A stretch of 64,000 nucleotides of DNA from CAYRWR01 sp964537555 (GCA_964537555.1 CAZIAD010000007.1:62001-126000); one strand, 5' to 3'. Shown: positions 8,160 to 17,236, counted from the first letter of the stretch. Notes: generated from the letters alone by a model not told the origin. Numbers and translations: made by a program.

Positions 8160-9453
8160 AAGAGTATTGTTGTCTATTTTGTTTCTGACAGGTTCTTTCT
8201 CTCCTTTATTTTCAGTAGAAAAATGGCGGATCGCAGTGGCTGACCTGAATCTGATTTCCCAGAAAGATGATTATAATATCAGTGAAATATTAAAAAAGTC
8301 TGTCAGTACCCAGCTCAAAGAAGTGAAAGATTTTGAGATCCTGGACCTGGAAAAAGGGTTTAAAAAGATCAATGACCGTGCCGATGCACTGCAGCAGGGC
8401 CGTCTGGCCGAAGCCGATGTAATCATCTACGGAAGCTACTATGTACAAAAAGACCAGATGATATTTTTTATCGAGATCCTGGATGTCCTGCATGACCAGA
8501 TCAAGTTCAGGGATTATTATACCGGGGATCTGTCTCTTGATCTGTTCGATACTATAGATGAGCTTACTCTGAAAATCGTGGCTTCAGTACGTGCCGCTTT
8601 ACCGGAATTTAGTGTTGAATCAGAAGTCGAGATAAAAAAAATACGTCAGACTGTATATGAAAGCCAGGAGTTGAAGCTGAAACGTATGTTCTACACGCAC
8701 CTGGGCCTGGTTCAGGAGATGGGGGAAAAACACATATCTTATACCAATGCGGATTCCATGACCAATATTTATGACTATTCTGGGCAGTTTCCCAGCACTC
8801 AGCTGGAACTAGGCCTTACTGTACGTTTTGGTAATATACGTTTGGATGGGTCTTTTACCGGGCTGTTTGGCGTACCGGGATACTACTCTTTTTTAACGGA
8901 AAATAAACTTCGTTCTTTACCCAGTCCCGGATTCGGCAGATTTTCTGTGACCTGGTATCCTCAGTTTTTAAACGATAAATATGCCCTGGGTGTCGGGTTA
9001 AACAGCTTCACTCCCTTTATAGGGACAAATGAGCATGATAGTGGCCTGGAGATGGACAAGCTGAGGAATACCCCGACAGCCCTTACCCTGTTCTTTTTCA
9101 CGCATGCCATCAAGAACCTGGAGCTGGAAGCGTCTATACGGATCCCCTTTGACAGACATGATCCTGAGACCATCAGTACCAATGATTATCCTAATCAGAC
9201 CTGGAGGGAATGGCAGGAGGTCACTACCTTTTGGCCGGCCACAACTCTGTCAGTGACCTGGTTTCCCCGGGGAAATTTTGGTATTAAGGCCCGCTTTTAT
9301 TATGAAAAAGGCTCTTATTACAGTGGTGAATATGACATGGAAAATCCGGTCAATGGTATCATCAATCGCAAAGAATGGAATAAAAGTGGTGGGCCTATGA
9401 TAGAGACTCTGTCACTCTACCTGGGACTGGTGTATAAGGCTGACTTTCTCTAG
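8149..9453 (+). CDS. Exported protein with CsgG/LpoB-like periplasmic domain and C-terminal barrel (second of the pair)
   Basis: The 434-residue protein has a signal peptide (about residues 1-22, ending SPLFS). The region about 24-150 (WRIAVADLNL, then SVSTQLKEVKDFEILDLE, then EADVIIYGSYYVQKDQMIFFIEILDV) follows the pattern of the CsgG/LpoB/TolB-N alpha+beta fold, in which a helix-led assembly domain is exported to the envelope. A helical linker (about 160-185) leads into about 240 residues of barrel-like strands ending LGLVYKADFL. Its start lies inside the end of the preceding gene, so translation is coupled. No function is established; an outer-membrane assembly or secretion role is inference. 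Confidence 0.55.
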   Translation: MSYRRVLLSILFLTGSFSPLFSVEKWRIAVADLNLISQKDDYNISEILKKSVSTQLKEVKDFEILDLEKGFKKINDRADALQQGRLAEADVIIYGSYYVQKDQMIFFIEILDVLHDQIKFRDYYTGDLSLDLFDTIDELTLKIVASVRAALPEFSVESEVEIKKIRQTVYESQELKLKRMFYTHLGLVQEMGEKHISYTNADSMTNIYDYSGQFPSTQLELGLTVRFGNIRLDGSFTGLFGVPGYYSFLTENKLRSLPSPGFGRFSVTWYPQFLNDKYALGVGLNSFTPFIGTNEHDSGLEMDKLRNTPTALTLFFFTHAIKNLELEASIRIPFDRHDPETISTNDYPNQTWREWQEVTTFWPATTLSVTWFPRGNFGIKARFYYEKGSYYSGEYDMENPVNGIINRKEWNKSGGPMIETLSLYLGLVYKADFL

Positions 9454-9488
9454 CTTAAGAATGGCCGGATCCGGGTCGATAATCAACT

Positions 9489-10376
9489 ATGCCGTTACAA
9501 AACCTGGTGAAGGATTTTCTGGAATACCTGCAGTATGAACGGGCCTGTTCTGCCCATACCTTAAAGGCATACGAGGATGATCTTAGTAACTTTTTTGTCT
9601 TTATCACTAATCTGGGTTTTCAGGATTGGAATAGTATCCGTTACACAGATCTTAATCATTATATCATGAAATTAGGCAGCGCAGATTATAAAAGCTCCAC
9701 TATGGAGAGAAAGATAGCCTCCCTGAAGTCCTTTTTTCACTGGCTGCAACATAAGGCCGTAATCAACCATAATCCTGCCGACCTCCTGCGGAGTCCCAAA
9801 AAGGCAAAACATTTACCCGAAGTAATAGGACAGGCCGAGATCATGCAGATCATAGATACCATGCCTGAGACTAGCATCCTGGATATCAGAAATAAATGCC
9901 TGCTTATTTTTCTCTATGCCACAGGCCTGCGGGTATCGGAGCTGGTAGGACTGGACCTGGATCATGTGGATATCAGGCAGAACCAGCTCAGGGTAATCGG
10001 AAAAGGGAATAAAGAACGGCAGGTGCCCCTCGGTAGAAGAGCTATCGGTGTATTAAAGCAATATCTCATAGCCAGAAAAGAGATAGATTTTGAACAAAAA
10101 CAGGCGCTCTTTCTGACCCGTAATGGAAAACGCCTGTCCGACCGTATGGTCCGAAACATACTGGATCGTATTCTCCTGGAGCTGGGCCAGAGCCGGCATA
10201 TCCACCCCCATATGTTGCGGCACTCCTTTGCCACCCATCTCCTGGAGAACGGGGCTCATATCCGGGTCATACAGGAGATGCTGGGCCATGCCAGCCTGTC
10301 CACCACCCAGGTCTATACCCACCTCTCAGTGGAAAAGCTAAAAGAGAACTATAAGAAGTTTCACCCGCATGCTTAA
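9489..10376 (+). CDS. Tyrosine recombinase, XerC/XerD type
   Basis: The 295-residue size and the complete catalytic set fit a Xer recombinase: R148 (ATGLRVSEL), K172 (GKGNKERQVPL), H241 and R244 (HMLRHSFATHLL), H267 (MLGHASLSTTQVYTH) and nucleophile Y276. The N-terminal SAM-like core-binding domain (about 1-90) contains ACSAHTLKAYEDDL. Xer enzymes resolve chromosome dimers at dif together with FtsK, which is also in this window. Sequence alone cannot tell XerC from XerD, and mobile integrases share the motifs, but the close match to housekeeping Xer and the absence of phage genes argue for the housekeeping role. The ribosome site is weak. Confidence 0.88.
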   Translation: MPLQNLVKDFLEYLQYERACSAHTLKAYEDDLSNFFVFITNLGFQDWNSIRYTDLNHYIMKLGSADYKSSTMERKIASLKSFFHWLQHKAVINHNPADLLRSPKKAKHLPEVIGQAEIMQIIDTMPETSILDIRNKCLLIFLYATGLRVSELVGLDLDHVDIRQNQLRVIGKGNKERQVPLGRRAIGVLKQYLIARKEIDFEQKQALFLTRNGKRLSDRMVRNILDRILLELGQSRHIHPHMLRHSFATHLLENGAHIRVIQEMLGHASLSTTQVYTHLSVEKLKENYKKFHPHA

Positions 10377-10380
10377 TTAA

Positions 10381-10415
10381 GTCGATAGTCAATAGTCAAT
10401 AGTCAATAGTCGATA
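10381..10415. repeat. Heptamer tandem array, 5 units
   Basis: GTCGATA, three GTCAATA, then GTCGATA, without interruption, six bases after the xer stop codon. It belongs to the dispersed heptamer family also found at 14204, 21746 (inverse), 35748, 44798, 63595 and, degenerate, 63820. Confidence 0.95.
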
Positions 10416-10471
10416 GCGGTTCAATGAGAGTCAAAATGATTAATGCTGTTTACATCACAGGAATAGTAATT

Positions 10472-11758
10472 TTACAGGTGTTCAGCTTTTCTCTTAATAG
10501 CGACAATCTGCTCTTCCCAGGCCCGAAGGATGTCGTGTTTATGTAATTCCACGTCACATTCCAGAACGAACTCATCATTAGTCTGTACCAGGGGGACTTC
10601 GGCTCCCTTTTTGATTATTTTAAAATCGTTGAGTTTATGATTGGCCCCCGAGGGAGTGATGACCTCCAGGTCCCATTCGGCCCGCACCTGATTGGCCGCA
10701 CGTATAAGTGGGCGCTTCGGGTCGCTGTCGTCTATGACATAGCCCAGGAACTTACAGGGCCGGATATATTTATTGTCATGAGTTGTAGACAGGCTCTCCA
10801 GACGGTTGTGCTCGAAGTAAAAGCCCGTAGTGTAGGGCCGGTGACTGACCGCGTTGAGCTCTTCCAAAAGCTCTTCCGGGGGTAGGCTGTCCTCGAGGCT
10901 TAGGTCCATAGCCTGGCGGTAGACCCGGGTGATATTGGCCACATAGTACAGGCTCTTGACCCTGCCCTCGATCTTAAAGGAGGAGATGCCGGCCTCACGG
11001 AGCTCTTTTATGTAGCGGGCCATGTTGAGGTCCCGGGAGCTCATGATGTAGGTGCCCGTGGTATCCTCACCTATAGTCATCACTTCATCGGGCCGCTGCC
11101 TTTCAATGAGGTCATATTCCCAGCGGCAACTCTGGGAGCAGTCTCCCTGATTGGCATCCCGGGTGCCCTTGCGTTTCTGCACTCCCTGGAGCTCGTCTTC
11201 AGCGTAGGGAGCGGCATTGGTAAAGTAATTGGACAGCAGGCATCGCCCCGAATAGGCGATACACATGGCCCCGTGTACAAAGGCCTCCAGCTCGATATCG
11301 GTCTGATCATGGATGGCCCGGATCTCCCTCAGGCTGAGCTCCCGGGCCAGTACTACCCGGCTCACCCCCATCTTTTCGTAAAACTTCACTGTCCGGGCAT
11401 TGGTCGTATTGGCCTGGGTAGAGATGTGTATGTCTTTGTGAGGGTACCTCTCCCGGACGGTGGCTACCGCGCCCAGATCGGCGATGATGTAGGCATCCAG
11501 GGGGATAGGGTCCAGGAGACGGAGGTACTCTTCAAAGTCCTGCCACTGGTCGGTATGCAGAAAGGAGTTTAATGTCAGATAGATCTTCCTGCCCCGTTTA
11601 TGGGCATAGTCTACTGCCTCTGCCAGCTGCTCCGGGTCAAAGTTACGGGCGCCCTGGCGCAGGGAAAAGGCCTGTCCTCCGATGTATACGGCATCTGCCC
11701 CGTATTCGATGGCAAACTGCAGCTTGGTGATATCTCCTGCGGGGCTTAAGAGCTCCAT
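10472..11758 (-). CDS. tRNA 5-hydroxyuridine biosynthesis protein TrhP (peptidase U32 family)
   Basis: The 428-residue protein begins MELLSPAGD and carries the U32 landmarks GADAVYIGG, HGAMCIAYSGRCLLSNY (about 167-183) and the cysteine cluster QGDCSQSC (about 216-223). In the TrhP (YegQ) branch these cysteines hold an iron-sulfur cluster, and the protein takes part in prephenate-dependent hydroxylation of U34 in certain tRNAs; the older name collagenase-like peptidase is misleading. I start at the internal ATG at 11758 because AGGAG precedes it and the promoter -10 box lies at 11786-11791, which would put the longer start (11785) upstream of the transcript. Confidence 0.82.
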   Translation of the reverse strand: MELLSPAGDITKLQFAIEYGADAVYIGGQAFSLRQGARNFDPEQLAEAVDYAHKRGRKIYLTLNSFLHTDQWQDFEEYLRLLDPIPLDAYIIADLGAVATVRERYPHKDIHISTQANTTNARTVKFYEKMGVSRVVLARELSLREIRAIHDQTDIELEAFVHGAMCIAYSGRCLLSNYFTNAAPYAEDELQGVQKRKGTRDANQGDCSQSCRWEYDLIERQRPDEVMTIGEDTTGTYIMSSRDLNMARYIKELREAGISSFKIEGRVKSLYYVANITRVYRQAMDLSLEDSLPPEELLEELNAVSHRPYTTGFYFEHNRLESLSTTHDNKYIRPCKFLGYVIDDSDPKRPLIRAANQVRAEWDLEVITPSGANHKLNDFKIIKKGAEVPLVQTNDEFVLECDVELHKHDILRAWEEQIVAIKRKAEHL

Positions 11759-11785
11759 GATGACTCCTGTGTTTTTCTCATTCAT

Positions 11786-11814
11786 ATTATAACAGGGGGA
11801 TTTAATTGGGGCAA
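11786..11814 (-). promoter_or_regulatory. Promoter of trhP; fixes its start
   Basis: Read leftward: TTGCCC - 17 bp - TATAAT. The transcript would begin near 11779, downstream of the first in-frame ATG (11785), so the start at 11758 is the usable one. Confidence 0.7.
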
Positions 11815-11845
11815 TTTTAAGGACTTAGAGGTATTTTTGAAAAGG

Positions 11846-12955
11846 CTATGATTTTTTAGTATATTTCCACATTTTCAGTATAAAACCACATTCCTGATTG
11901 ACGGTTTTAAGAAAAGATGGGGAATATGCATATTGATGTGTGGTGTATGTCTTATGTTCTTCCAGGTATTTTTTCATGTAAGGACGGGCTTTATCCCATT
12001 CACTTATGCCCAGTTCCCGGTATACTGTTTCCATGGTCTTAAGGGGTGCTCTGATCATATCCTCATACCTTATTGTGATCATCTGATTCCGGGGCAGCTC
12101 TTGAATATTCTGATCCCAGTTCCTATATAGTTCAGTATAGCTGTACAGCATTTTATCCAGAGTCTGTGCGGGGTCCCATTTCTGCAGGCTGAATATCCGG
12201 GTAGTCTCGTCATAAAAGCGTACACTGCTGGCCATGAGTGAATAAGGTTCCCTCACCAGATGGATAAATCTGGCCCGGGGGTACATCTTTATGAGGTGTT
12301 TTATACGCCAGGTATTAGCCGGGTTTTTCAGCACCAGCTGTTTGCCCTGGTTTTTAAGAGATATTTTTTTGATAAAGGTGGTATAGCGCTGCTGCCAGCG
12401 GGCCAGGTCCCGGTCACTGACTCCATTAAACGACTCATAAGCGGCATAACTGTGCCAGTTCCGGGGAAAGATCATGGAGTGAAAGTAGCCGTATTTATCA
12501 ATAGCTCCCAGGGAGTGCTCTTCCTCACCGGGCAGGCCGGCATTAATCTGGACCTGGTCCATAGGCCGGGTGGGGGGGAGAGATATCCCTACCAGAAAGC
12601 GGGCCAGCCGGGGAAAGGCCAGGCAAAAATGCGGGGCATAGACCTCTACGTTGCTGACCATGCCTTTAGACTGATCACAGTCAAACAGGTAGTGCATAAG
12701 CGTAGTACCACTGCGCCAGTGCCCTATGATAAAGATGGGGTCCTGGGGAAGTACATGCTTTTTGACTCTTCGGCTGGTAAATATCCATTCCATGATCCGT
12801 AGAGGCCAGGTGATCAATAACATGAGCAGGCTGTAGAGTAGCCGGGGAACATACTTAATATGTATCCTGAATCGGTTTTGCCACAGAAGACGGAAGAGAT
12901 TAGTAAAGGAGGAGCCGCTCAGGGGGCATCGGTTCACTATCCAGTGGTCTTTCAT
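11846..12955 (-). CDS. Sulfotransferase family protein (Sulfotransferase_3-like)
   Basis: This 369-residue enzyme should move a sulfuryl group from PAPS to an acceptor hydroxyl or amine. The 5'-phosphosulfate loop is GHWRSGTTLM (78-87), and the 3'-phosphate site is in the stretch ARFIHLVREPYSLMASS (about 227-243). A hydrophobic segment (about 39-58) before the catalytic domain could tether it to the membrane, which suggests a lipid or envelope glycan acceptor (inference). It lies 10 bp downstream of the APS kinase gene in the same transcript, so the operon makes and spends PAPS. No ATP sulfurylase gene is nearby. Confidence 0.8.
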   Translation of the reverse strand: MKDHWIVNRCPLSGSSFTNLFRLLWQNRFRIHIKYVPRLLYSLLMLLITWPLRIMEWIFTSRRVKKHVLPQDPIFIIGHWRSGTTLMHYLFDCDQSKGMVSNVEVYAPHFCLAFPRLARFLVGISLPPTRPMDQVQINAGLPGEEEHSLGAIDKYGYFHSMIFPRNWHSYAAYESFNGVSDRDLARWQQRYTTFIKKISLKNQGKQLVLKNPANTWRIKHLIKMYPRARFIHLVREPYSLMASSVRFYDETTRIFSLQKWDPAQTLDKMLYSYTELYRNWDQNIQELPRNQMITIRYEDMIRAPLKTMETVYRELGISEWDKARPYMKKYLEEHKTYTTHQYAYSPSFLKTVNQECGFILKMWKYTKKS

Positions 12956-12965
12956 ATAGGGCCTC

Positions 12966-13508
12966 TTAGACGATATTGTTATTGATCAGGTATTCCATGA
13001 TCTTTTTTGTACTTTGCTCAATACTTTCGCGGTCGGTAAAGCAGGTAATGGAGGGATTAACGGGAGCTTCATAGTCCTGAGTGATACCGGTAAAGTCGGG
13101 TATCTCCCCGGCCCGGGCTTTTTTATAAAGGCCTTTGGGGTCCCGTTTTTCACATTCCTCCAGCGAGGCATTGACATAGACTTCGATAAAGCGGGCTCCG
13201 GATTGCTGCACCAGGCCGGCGGCCTCTTCCCTCATCTGTGCCAGGGGAGAGATAAATGAGACTATAACTTTGATGCCGTGACCGGCCAGAAGCTGGGTGA
13301 CCCAGCTCACTCTGCGGATATTCTCCCGGCGGTCTTCCGTACTAAAAGAAAGGTCTTTGCACAGGGTAGACCGGACAGTATCTCCATCCAGGGCCTGTAC
13401 CGGCAGGTGCAATCGATGCATGATGGCTTCGACCTCGTGTGCCAGGGTAGTCTTTCCTGCCCCGGACAGACCGGTGAGCCATAATACAAAACCGGGTTTC
13501 TGCTTCAT
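12966..13508 (-). CDS. Adenylylsulfate (APS) kinase
   Basis: CysC phosphorylates APS to PAPS. The 180-residue protein has the P loop GLSGAGKTT (about 13-21), the DGD motif at the end of strand two (ALDGDTVRS) and the RRENIRR segment of the family, and is of normal length for a stand-alone APS kinase. The sulfotransferase gene follows after 10 bp, so the PAPS is likely meant for sulfation rather than for sulfate reduction; no PAPS reductase is present in the window. AAAGGAA lies before the ATG. Confidence 0.93.
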   Translation of the reverse strand: MKQKPGFVLWLTGLSGAGKTTLAHEVEAIMHRLHLPVQALDGDTVRSTLCKDLSFSTEDRRENIRRVSWVTQLLAGHGIKVIVSFISPLAQMREEAAGLVQQSGARFIEVYVNASLEECEKRDPKGLYKKARAGEIPDFTGITQDYEAPVNPSITCFTDRESIEQSTKKIMEYLINNNIV

Positions 13509-13534
13509 TTGAGTTCCTTTTATGTATGTCCTGT

Positions 13535-13563
13535 ATTGTAGCTTCCCGAGCAGTAAGTGGCAA
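13535..13563 (-). promoter_or_regulatory. Promoter of cysC-sulfotransferase operon
   Basis: Read leftward: TTGCCA - 17 bp - TACAAT, about 27 bases before the cysC start. It is divergent from the tetR promoter, with the two -35 boxes about 20 bp apart, so the TetR protein could control both. Confidence 0.65.
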
Positions 13564-13582
13564 GAATTCTTTCAATTATCTA

Positions 13583-13610
13583 TTGACAATTGGACTACTC
13601 AGTCTATAAT
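13583..13610 (+). promoter_or_regulatory. Promoter of the tetR gene, apparently giving a leaderless mRNA
   Basis: TTGACA - 16 bp - TATAAT ends six bases before the ATG at 13617. Transcription normally starts about seven bases past the -10, so the message would begin at or next to the start codon, and no ribosome site can be present. Confidence 0.75.
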
Positions 13611-13616
13611 CTTGTC

Positions 13617-14204
13617 ATGCCAAAAGGAAGGCCCCGAAATTTCGACTTCGAGAATACTCTTGATTCAGCCATGCGTCTATTCTGGAAAAAAGGTTATGAG
13701 GCGAGCTCTATGCAGGACCTCATGCAGGTCATGAAGCTGTCCAAGTCCAGCCTCTATCAATGCTACGGCTCCAAAGAGGAGCTGTTTATGCTGTGCCTGC
13801 AGCGCTATCTGGATAAGGTGTTTCAGGAGCTGGAGCAGGATCTGTCCCGCAATAGCTCCGGCAAACAGTTCATCCAGCGCTATTTTCAGTCTATCATCGC
13901 TGAAGCGGAGCAGGGTACCGGGGTGCGGGGTTGTTACCTGGTCAATGCGGCAGTGGAATTTGAAAAGTCTCACACCACTATTTCACCTATGATCACCAGG
14001 GGCCTGGAACGATTCCGGGAACTGTTTCACACTGCTCTGGAAATGGCCCGGAAGAATAAAGAACTGTCTCAGGACTATGACCCTCATGTAATATCCCACT
14101 ATCTGGTCTCTTCTATGGGAGGGCTGCGTACTATGGTAAAAGGGGGGATGCGCTATCATGATCTCCAGGAAGTAGTAGCTGTGACCCTGCGATGTATGAA
14201 TTAG
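13617..14204 (+). CDS. TetR/AcrR family transcriptional regulator
   Basis: This 195-residue repressor-type protein begins MPKGRPRNFDFENTL and has the TetR helix-turn-helix at about residues 23-47 (SSMQDLMQVMKLSKSSLYQCYGSKEELF). The C-terminal ligand and dimer domain (about 55-190) is all helical with GVRGCYLVNAAVEF. I reject a longer reading from 13590 because it runs through the -10 box. It is divergent from cysC and could control that operon, or the queG/cstA side; the ligand is unknown. Its TAG stop codon is formed by the first unit of a heptamer array. Confidence 0.88.
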   Translation: MPKGRPRNFDFENTLDSAMRLFWKKGYEASSMQDLMQVMKLSKSSLYQCYGSKEELFMLCLQRYLDKVFQELEQDLSRNSSGKQFIQRYFQSIIAEAEQGTGVRGCYLVNAAVEFEKSHTTISPMITRGLERFRELFHTALEMARKNKELSQDYDPHVISHYLVSSMGGLRTMVKGGMRYHDLQEVVAVTLRCMN

Positions 14205-14252
14205 TCGATAGTCAATAGTCAATAGTCAATAGTTAATAGTTAATAGTCGGTA
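14204..14252. repeat. Heptamer tandem array, 7 units
   Basis: Units: GTCGATA, three GTCAATA, two GTTAATA, GTCGGTA. The first G is the last base of the tetR stop codon TAG. Confidence 0.95.
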
Positions 14253-14283
14253 GTCCAGGATAGAATGGTATCAGGAATTCATT

Positions 14284-15384
14284 ATGAACACTATCACTTA
14301 TAAAAGCATCCAGGATTTGAATCAGGGTTTTGATCTAGATCTGATGGGTGTGGTCTCAGCGGACTGGAGTGCCGTCTCGGATGCTCTGGATCAGGTATAT
14401 GATCAGTGGCTAGAGGATGAGAGACAAGGAACAATGGCCTTCATGGATCAGCACCGTAAGCTCAAGTACCATCCCGAATCCCTGGTGCCGGGAGCCCGTT
14501 CTGTCATCGTGGCAGGTATGAACTACTACCAGATAGCCCCCTGGAAAAAGGGTTTACTGCTGGATGAGGGGGCCAGTTCCCTGGCTCGCGTGACCCGCTA
14601 TGCCTGGGGCAGGGACTACCACAAGACCCTGAAGCAGAAGCTGAAACAGCTGGACACTCGTATCAGAGAGCAGCACCCCACTATGCAGAGCCGCATATTC
14701 ACTGACTCCGGCCCCCTGCATGAGCGCCTGGCCGCGGACGGAGCCGGGATCGCCTTTACCGGAAAACATACCCTTTCCATCAACAAAAAGCTGGGGTCCT
14801 GGTTCTTTCTGGGATTGATCATCACTGACCTGGACATAGAGCCCAGTGGTATTCTGCGTAATCCGCTACAGGACACGGTACACCCTCAGGGCAGTTGTCC
14901 TTCAGGATGTACCCGCTGCCTGGATATTTGTCCCACCGGGGCTCTCACCGCAGCTATGTACATCGATGCCCGCCGCTGTATCTCCTATCTCACTATTGAA
15001 CATAAAGGATCTGTTCCGGAAGAGCTTCGCCCTCTGATGGGAGACTGGATCTTCGGCTGTGACCTGTGCCAGGAGGCCTGCCCCTTTAACCTCAGGGCGG
15101 AGCAGACTGGCGTTCAGGACTTTCTCGTTCACCGGGCCGGTTCAAGGCTAGGCCTGACGGACATCCTGTCACTAGCGGATGACTCTGCCTTTACAGCCCG
15201 TTTCGCAGGTTCTCCTCTTATGCGGGCAGGACGGGAGAGCCTGCTCCGCAATGCCTGTATTGCCGCAGCGAATAGGGGAGACAGAAGCCTGTTAACAGTA
15301 CTACAGGATCTGGCCTGCCACGATGTCTCGGAAGTAGTGCGAGAACACGCCCGCTGGGCTGTGAGCCGTTTAGAGAAAACCTAA
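14284..15384 (+). CDS. Epoxyqueuosine reductase QueG
   Basis: QueG reduces epoxyqueuosine to queuosine in tRNA, using cobalamin and two 4Fe-4S clusters. The 366-residue protein has an N-terminal cobalamin-binding region with VPGARSVIVAGMNYY, then the ferredoxin-type cysteines CPSGCTRCLDICPTGAL (about 204-220) and CDLCQEACPFN (about 260-270), and ends with a helical HEAT-like tail (ARWAVSRLEKT). All family elements are intact. It is a single gene behind a heptamer array, with AGGA nine bases before the ATG. Confidence 0.93.
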   Translation: MNTITYKSIQDLNQGFDLDLMGVVSADWSAVSDALDQVYDQWLEDERQGTMAFMDQHRKLKYHPESLVPGARSVIVAGMNYYQIAPWKKGLLLDEGASSLARVTRYAWGRDYHKTLKQKLKQLDTRIREQHPTMQSRIFTDSGPLHERLAADGAGIAFTGKHTLSINKKLGSWFFLGLIITDLDIEPSGILRNPLQDTVHPQGSCPSGCTRCLDICPTGALTAAMYIDARRCISYLTIEHKGSVPEELRPLMGDWIFGCDLCQEACPFNLRAEQTGVQDFLVHRAGSRLGLTDILSLADDSAFTARFAGSPLMRAGRESLLRNACIAAANRGDRSLLTVLQDLACHDVSEVVREHARWAVSRLEKT

Positions 15385-15462
15385 TCTAATCTGGCAGGGC
15401 CTTTTTCAGAGTACTATTTCAGAGAACCATTCTTTTTTAAAAACTGAACCCTAAAACAGAAA

Positions 15463-15491
15463 TTGACCCTCTTTCACTTTTCTCTTATAAT
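15463..15491 (+). promoter_or_regulatory. Promoter of cstA
   Basis: TTGACC - 17 bp - TATAAT, 35 bases before the ATG. No CRP-like dyad is obvious nearby. Confidence 0.75.
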
Positions 15492-15526
15492 ACTTAGAAT
15501 TAAGCAAGTACAGAGGAGAGTGTAGT

Positions 15527-17236
15527 ATGTCAGCAGTATTAATCCTACTGGGAGTATTAAGCATTTATGTTCTACTTTACTTTACCTATGGGCGATGGGT
15601 GGCCCGCAGTATTGTAAAGGTAGATGATAATCGTCCTACTCCGGCTGTGGAGTTTGAAGACGGAAAAGACTTTGTGCCTACCAATAAATTCGTAGTATTC
15701 GGCCATCATTTTGCCTCTATTGCCGGAGCATCACCCATAGTGGGGCCTATACTGGCTCTGGCCTGGGGCTGGGCACCGGCTTTGTTGTGGATACTTATAG
15801 GGAATATTTTTGTAGGGGCTATACATGATTACCTGTCTCTGATGGCGTCGGTACGCCACCAGGGAAAGTCCATCCAGTATATCGCGTCTCAGGTCATCAA
15901 AGCCCGGACCGGAAAAGTCTTTGCCTGGTTTATTCTTTTTGTTTTAATTCTGGTAGTGGCGGCCTTTTCTGTGGTAGTAGGCAAGACATTTGTGAAGAAT
16001 CCCCAGGTAGCCACTGCTTCCTCTCTGTTTATGCTGGTGGCTCTTATCATGGGAGTCATGATGTATAAGCTGAAGTGGCATATCGTGCTATCTACCACGA
16101 TCGGAATCGCCCTCATGGCAGTCTCGATTTGGTTCGCTCTCAGTCATCCCCTGGTATTGAGTTACGAAGCATGGCTGGCCATATTCTTTGTCTACATTAT
16201 TGTAGCCGCTTCGCTACCGGTCAAGGTGCTGCTCCAGCCCCGGGATTATCTCAATGCCTGGCTCCTGTATTTCGGCCTGGCCGTGGCGGCTATCACTCTT
16301 ATCATAGCCAATAAGGGCATGGTTTTGCCTGCCTTTACCGCTTTTTCCGCGCCGACCCTGCAGGGTAGTGACAAGCTGGTACCCTTCTGGCCGGTCATCC
16401 CTCTGGTCATCTCCTGCGGGTCCCTCAGTGGGTTTCACTCATTGGTGTCTTCCGGTACCTCTTCCAAGCAGATCCGCAAGGAAAGCGACGGCCTGTTTAT
16501 AGGATTTGGAGGTATGCTTACCGAAGGGGTACTCTCCACCCTGGTCATCCTGATCGTGGGTTCTTTCTTTTATATAGCTTTTAAAGACCAGGCTGCAGCG
16601 GTGCAGGCCAATTTTTTGGGCATTTACCCCAGGGTGATTACAGACCCCATTGGAGTCTTTTCCCTGTCCCTGGATGCCCAGGCTAGTACTGCCTTTAAGA
16701 CCCTGGGGGCGGGGGTAGTAGGTACCTTTGCCGCATTGTGGGTATCTTCCTTTGCTCTCACCACCCTGGACTCTACCAATCGTATCGCCCGCTATGTGGT
16801 GACCGAGCTGGCAGAGCCTCTGGAACAGAAAAATAAAAAATTATACAAAGTATTTTCCAATTCCTGGCTGGCCGCCTTCATCCCTGCTGCGGCCGGCGTG
16901 GGACTGGCCTGGTCGGGCAGCTGGACTATGATATGGCCCGCCTTCGGGGGAGCCAACCAGATGCTGGCCTCCATCGCCCTCATCTCGGTAGCCGCCTGGG
17001 TCCTGGAGCAGAACAAGGGCAAAGGCTTTATCGCCCTCTTTCCGGCCATTCTTCTGTGGATTACCGTGACCGGGGCCCTGATCTGGTACCTGGTAGTGAT
17101 GCTGCTGCCCCAGCTGGCTGACCTAAAAGCCAATACACTGCCCCTTATCATCATGGTCAGTGTGATGCTGATCCTGAATTTTATCCTTATCTATGACTTC
17201 TTCGATGTCATGATCCGGAAGGGGCGGGAAGTGTAA
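15527..17236 (+). CDS. CstA family transporter (carbon starvation protein A)
   Basis: This 569-residue polytopic membrane protein shows the CstA signature HHFASIAGASPIVGPILA (about 64-81) and more than a dozen hydrophobic segments. CstA proteins take up peptides or pyruvate; which applies here cannot be decided. It is shorter than the roughly 700-residue enterobacterial CstA and resembles the compact forms of other phyla. It is transcribed alone from its own promoter; the terminator past its stop is oriented mainly for the convergent gene. AGAGGAGA precedes the ATG. Confidence 0.85.
   Translation: MSAVLILLGVLSIYVLLYFTYGRWVARSIVKVDDNRPTPAVEFEDGKDFVPTNKFVVFGHHFASIAGASPIVGPILALAWGWAPALLWILIGNIFVGAIHDYLSLMASVRHQGKSIQYIASQVIKARTGKVFAWFILFVLILVVAAFSVVVGKTFVKNPQVATASSLFMLVALIMGVMMYKLKWHIVLSTTIGIALMAVSIWFALSHPLVLSYEAWLAIFFVYIIVAASLPVKVLLQPRDYLNAWLLYFGLAVAAITLIIANKGMVLPAFTAFSAPTLQGSDKLVPFWPVIPLVISCGSLSGFHSLVSSGTSSKQIRKESDGLFIGFGGMLTEGVLSTLVILIVGSFFYIAFKDQAAAVQANFLGIYPRVITDPIGVFSLSLDAQASTAFKTLGAGVVGTFAALWVSSFALTTLDSTNRIARYVVTELAEPLEQKNKKLYKVFSNSWLAAFIPAAAGVGLAWSGSWTMIWPAFGGANQMLASIALISVAAWVLEQNKGKGFIALFPAILLWITVTGALIWYLVVMLLPQLADLKANTLPLIIMVSVMLILNFILIYDFFDVMIRKGREV

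Noticed and set aside
9489..10376. Phage or integron integrase
   Set aside because: The sequence matches housekeeping Xer proteins, and there are no phage genes, attachment-site duplications or cassettes nearby.
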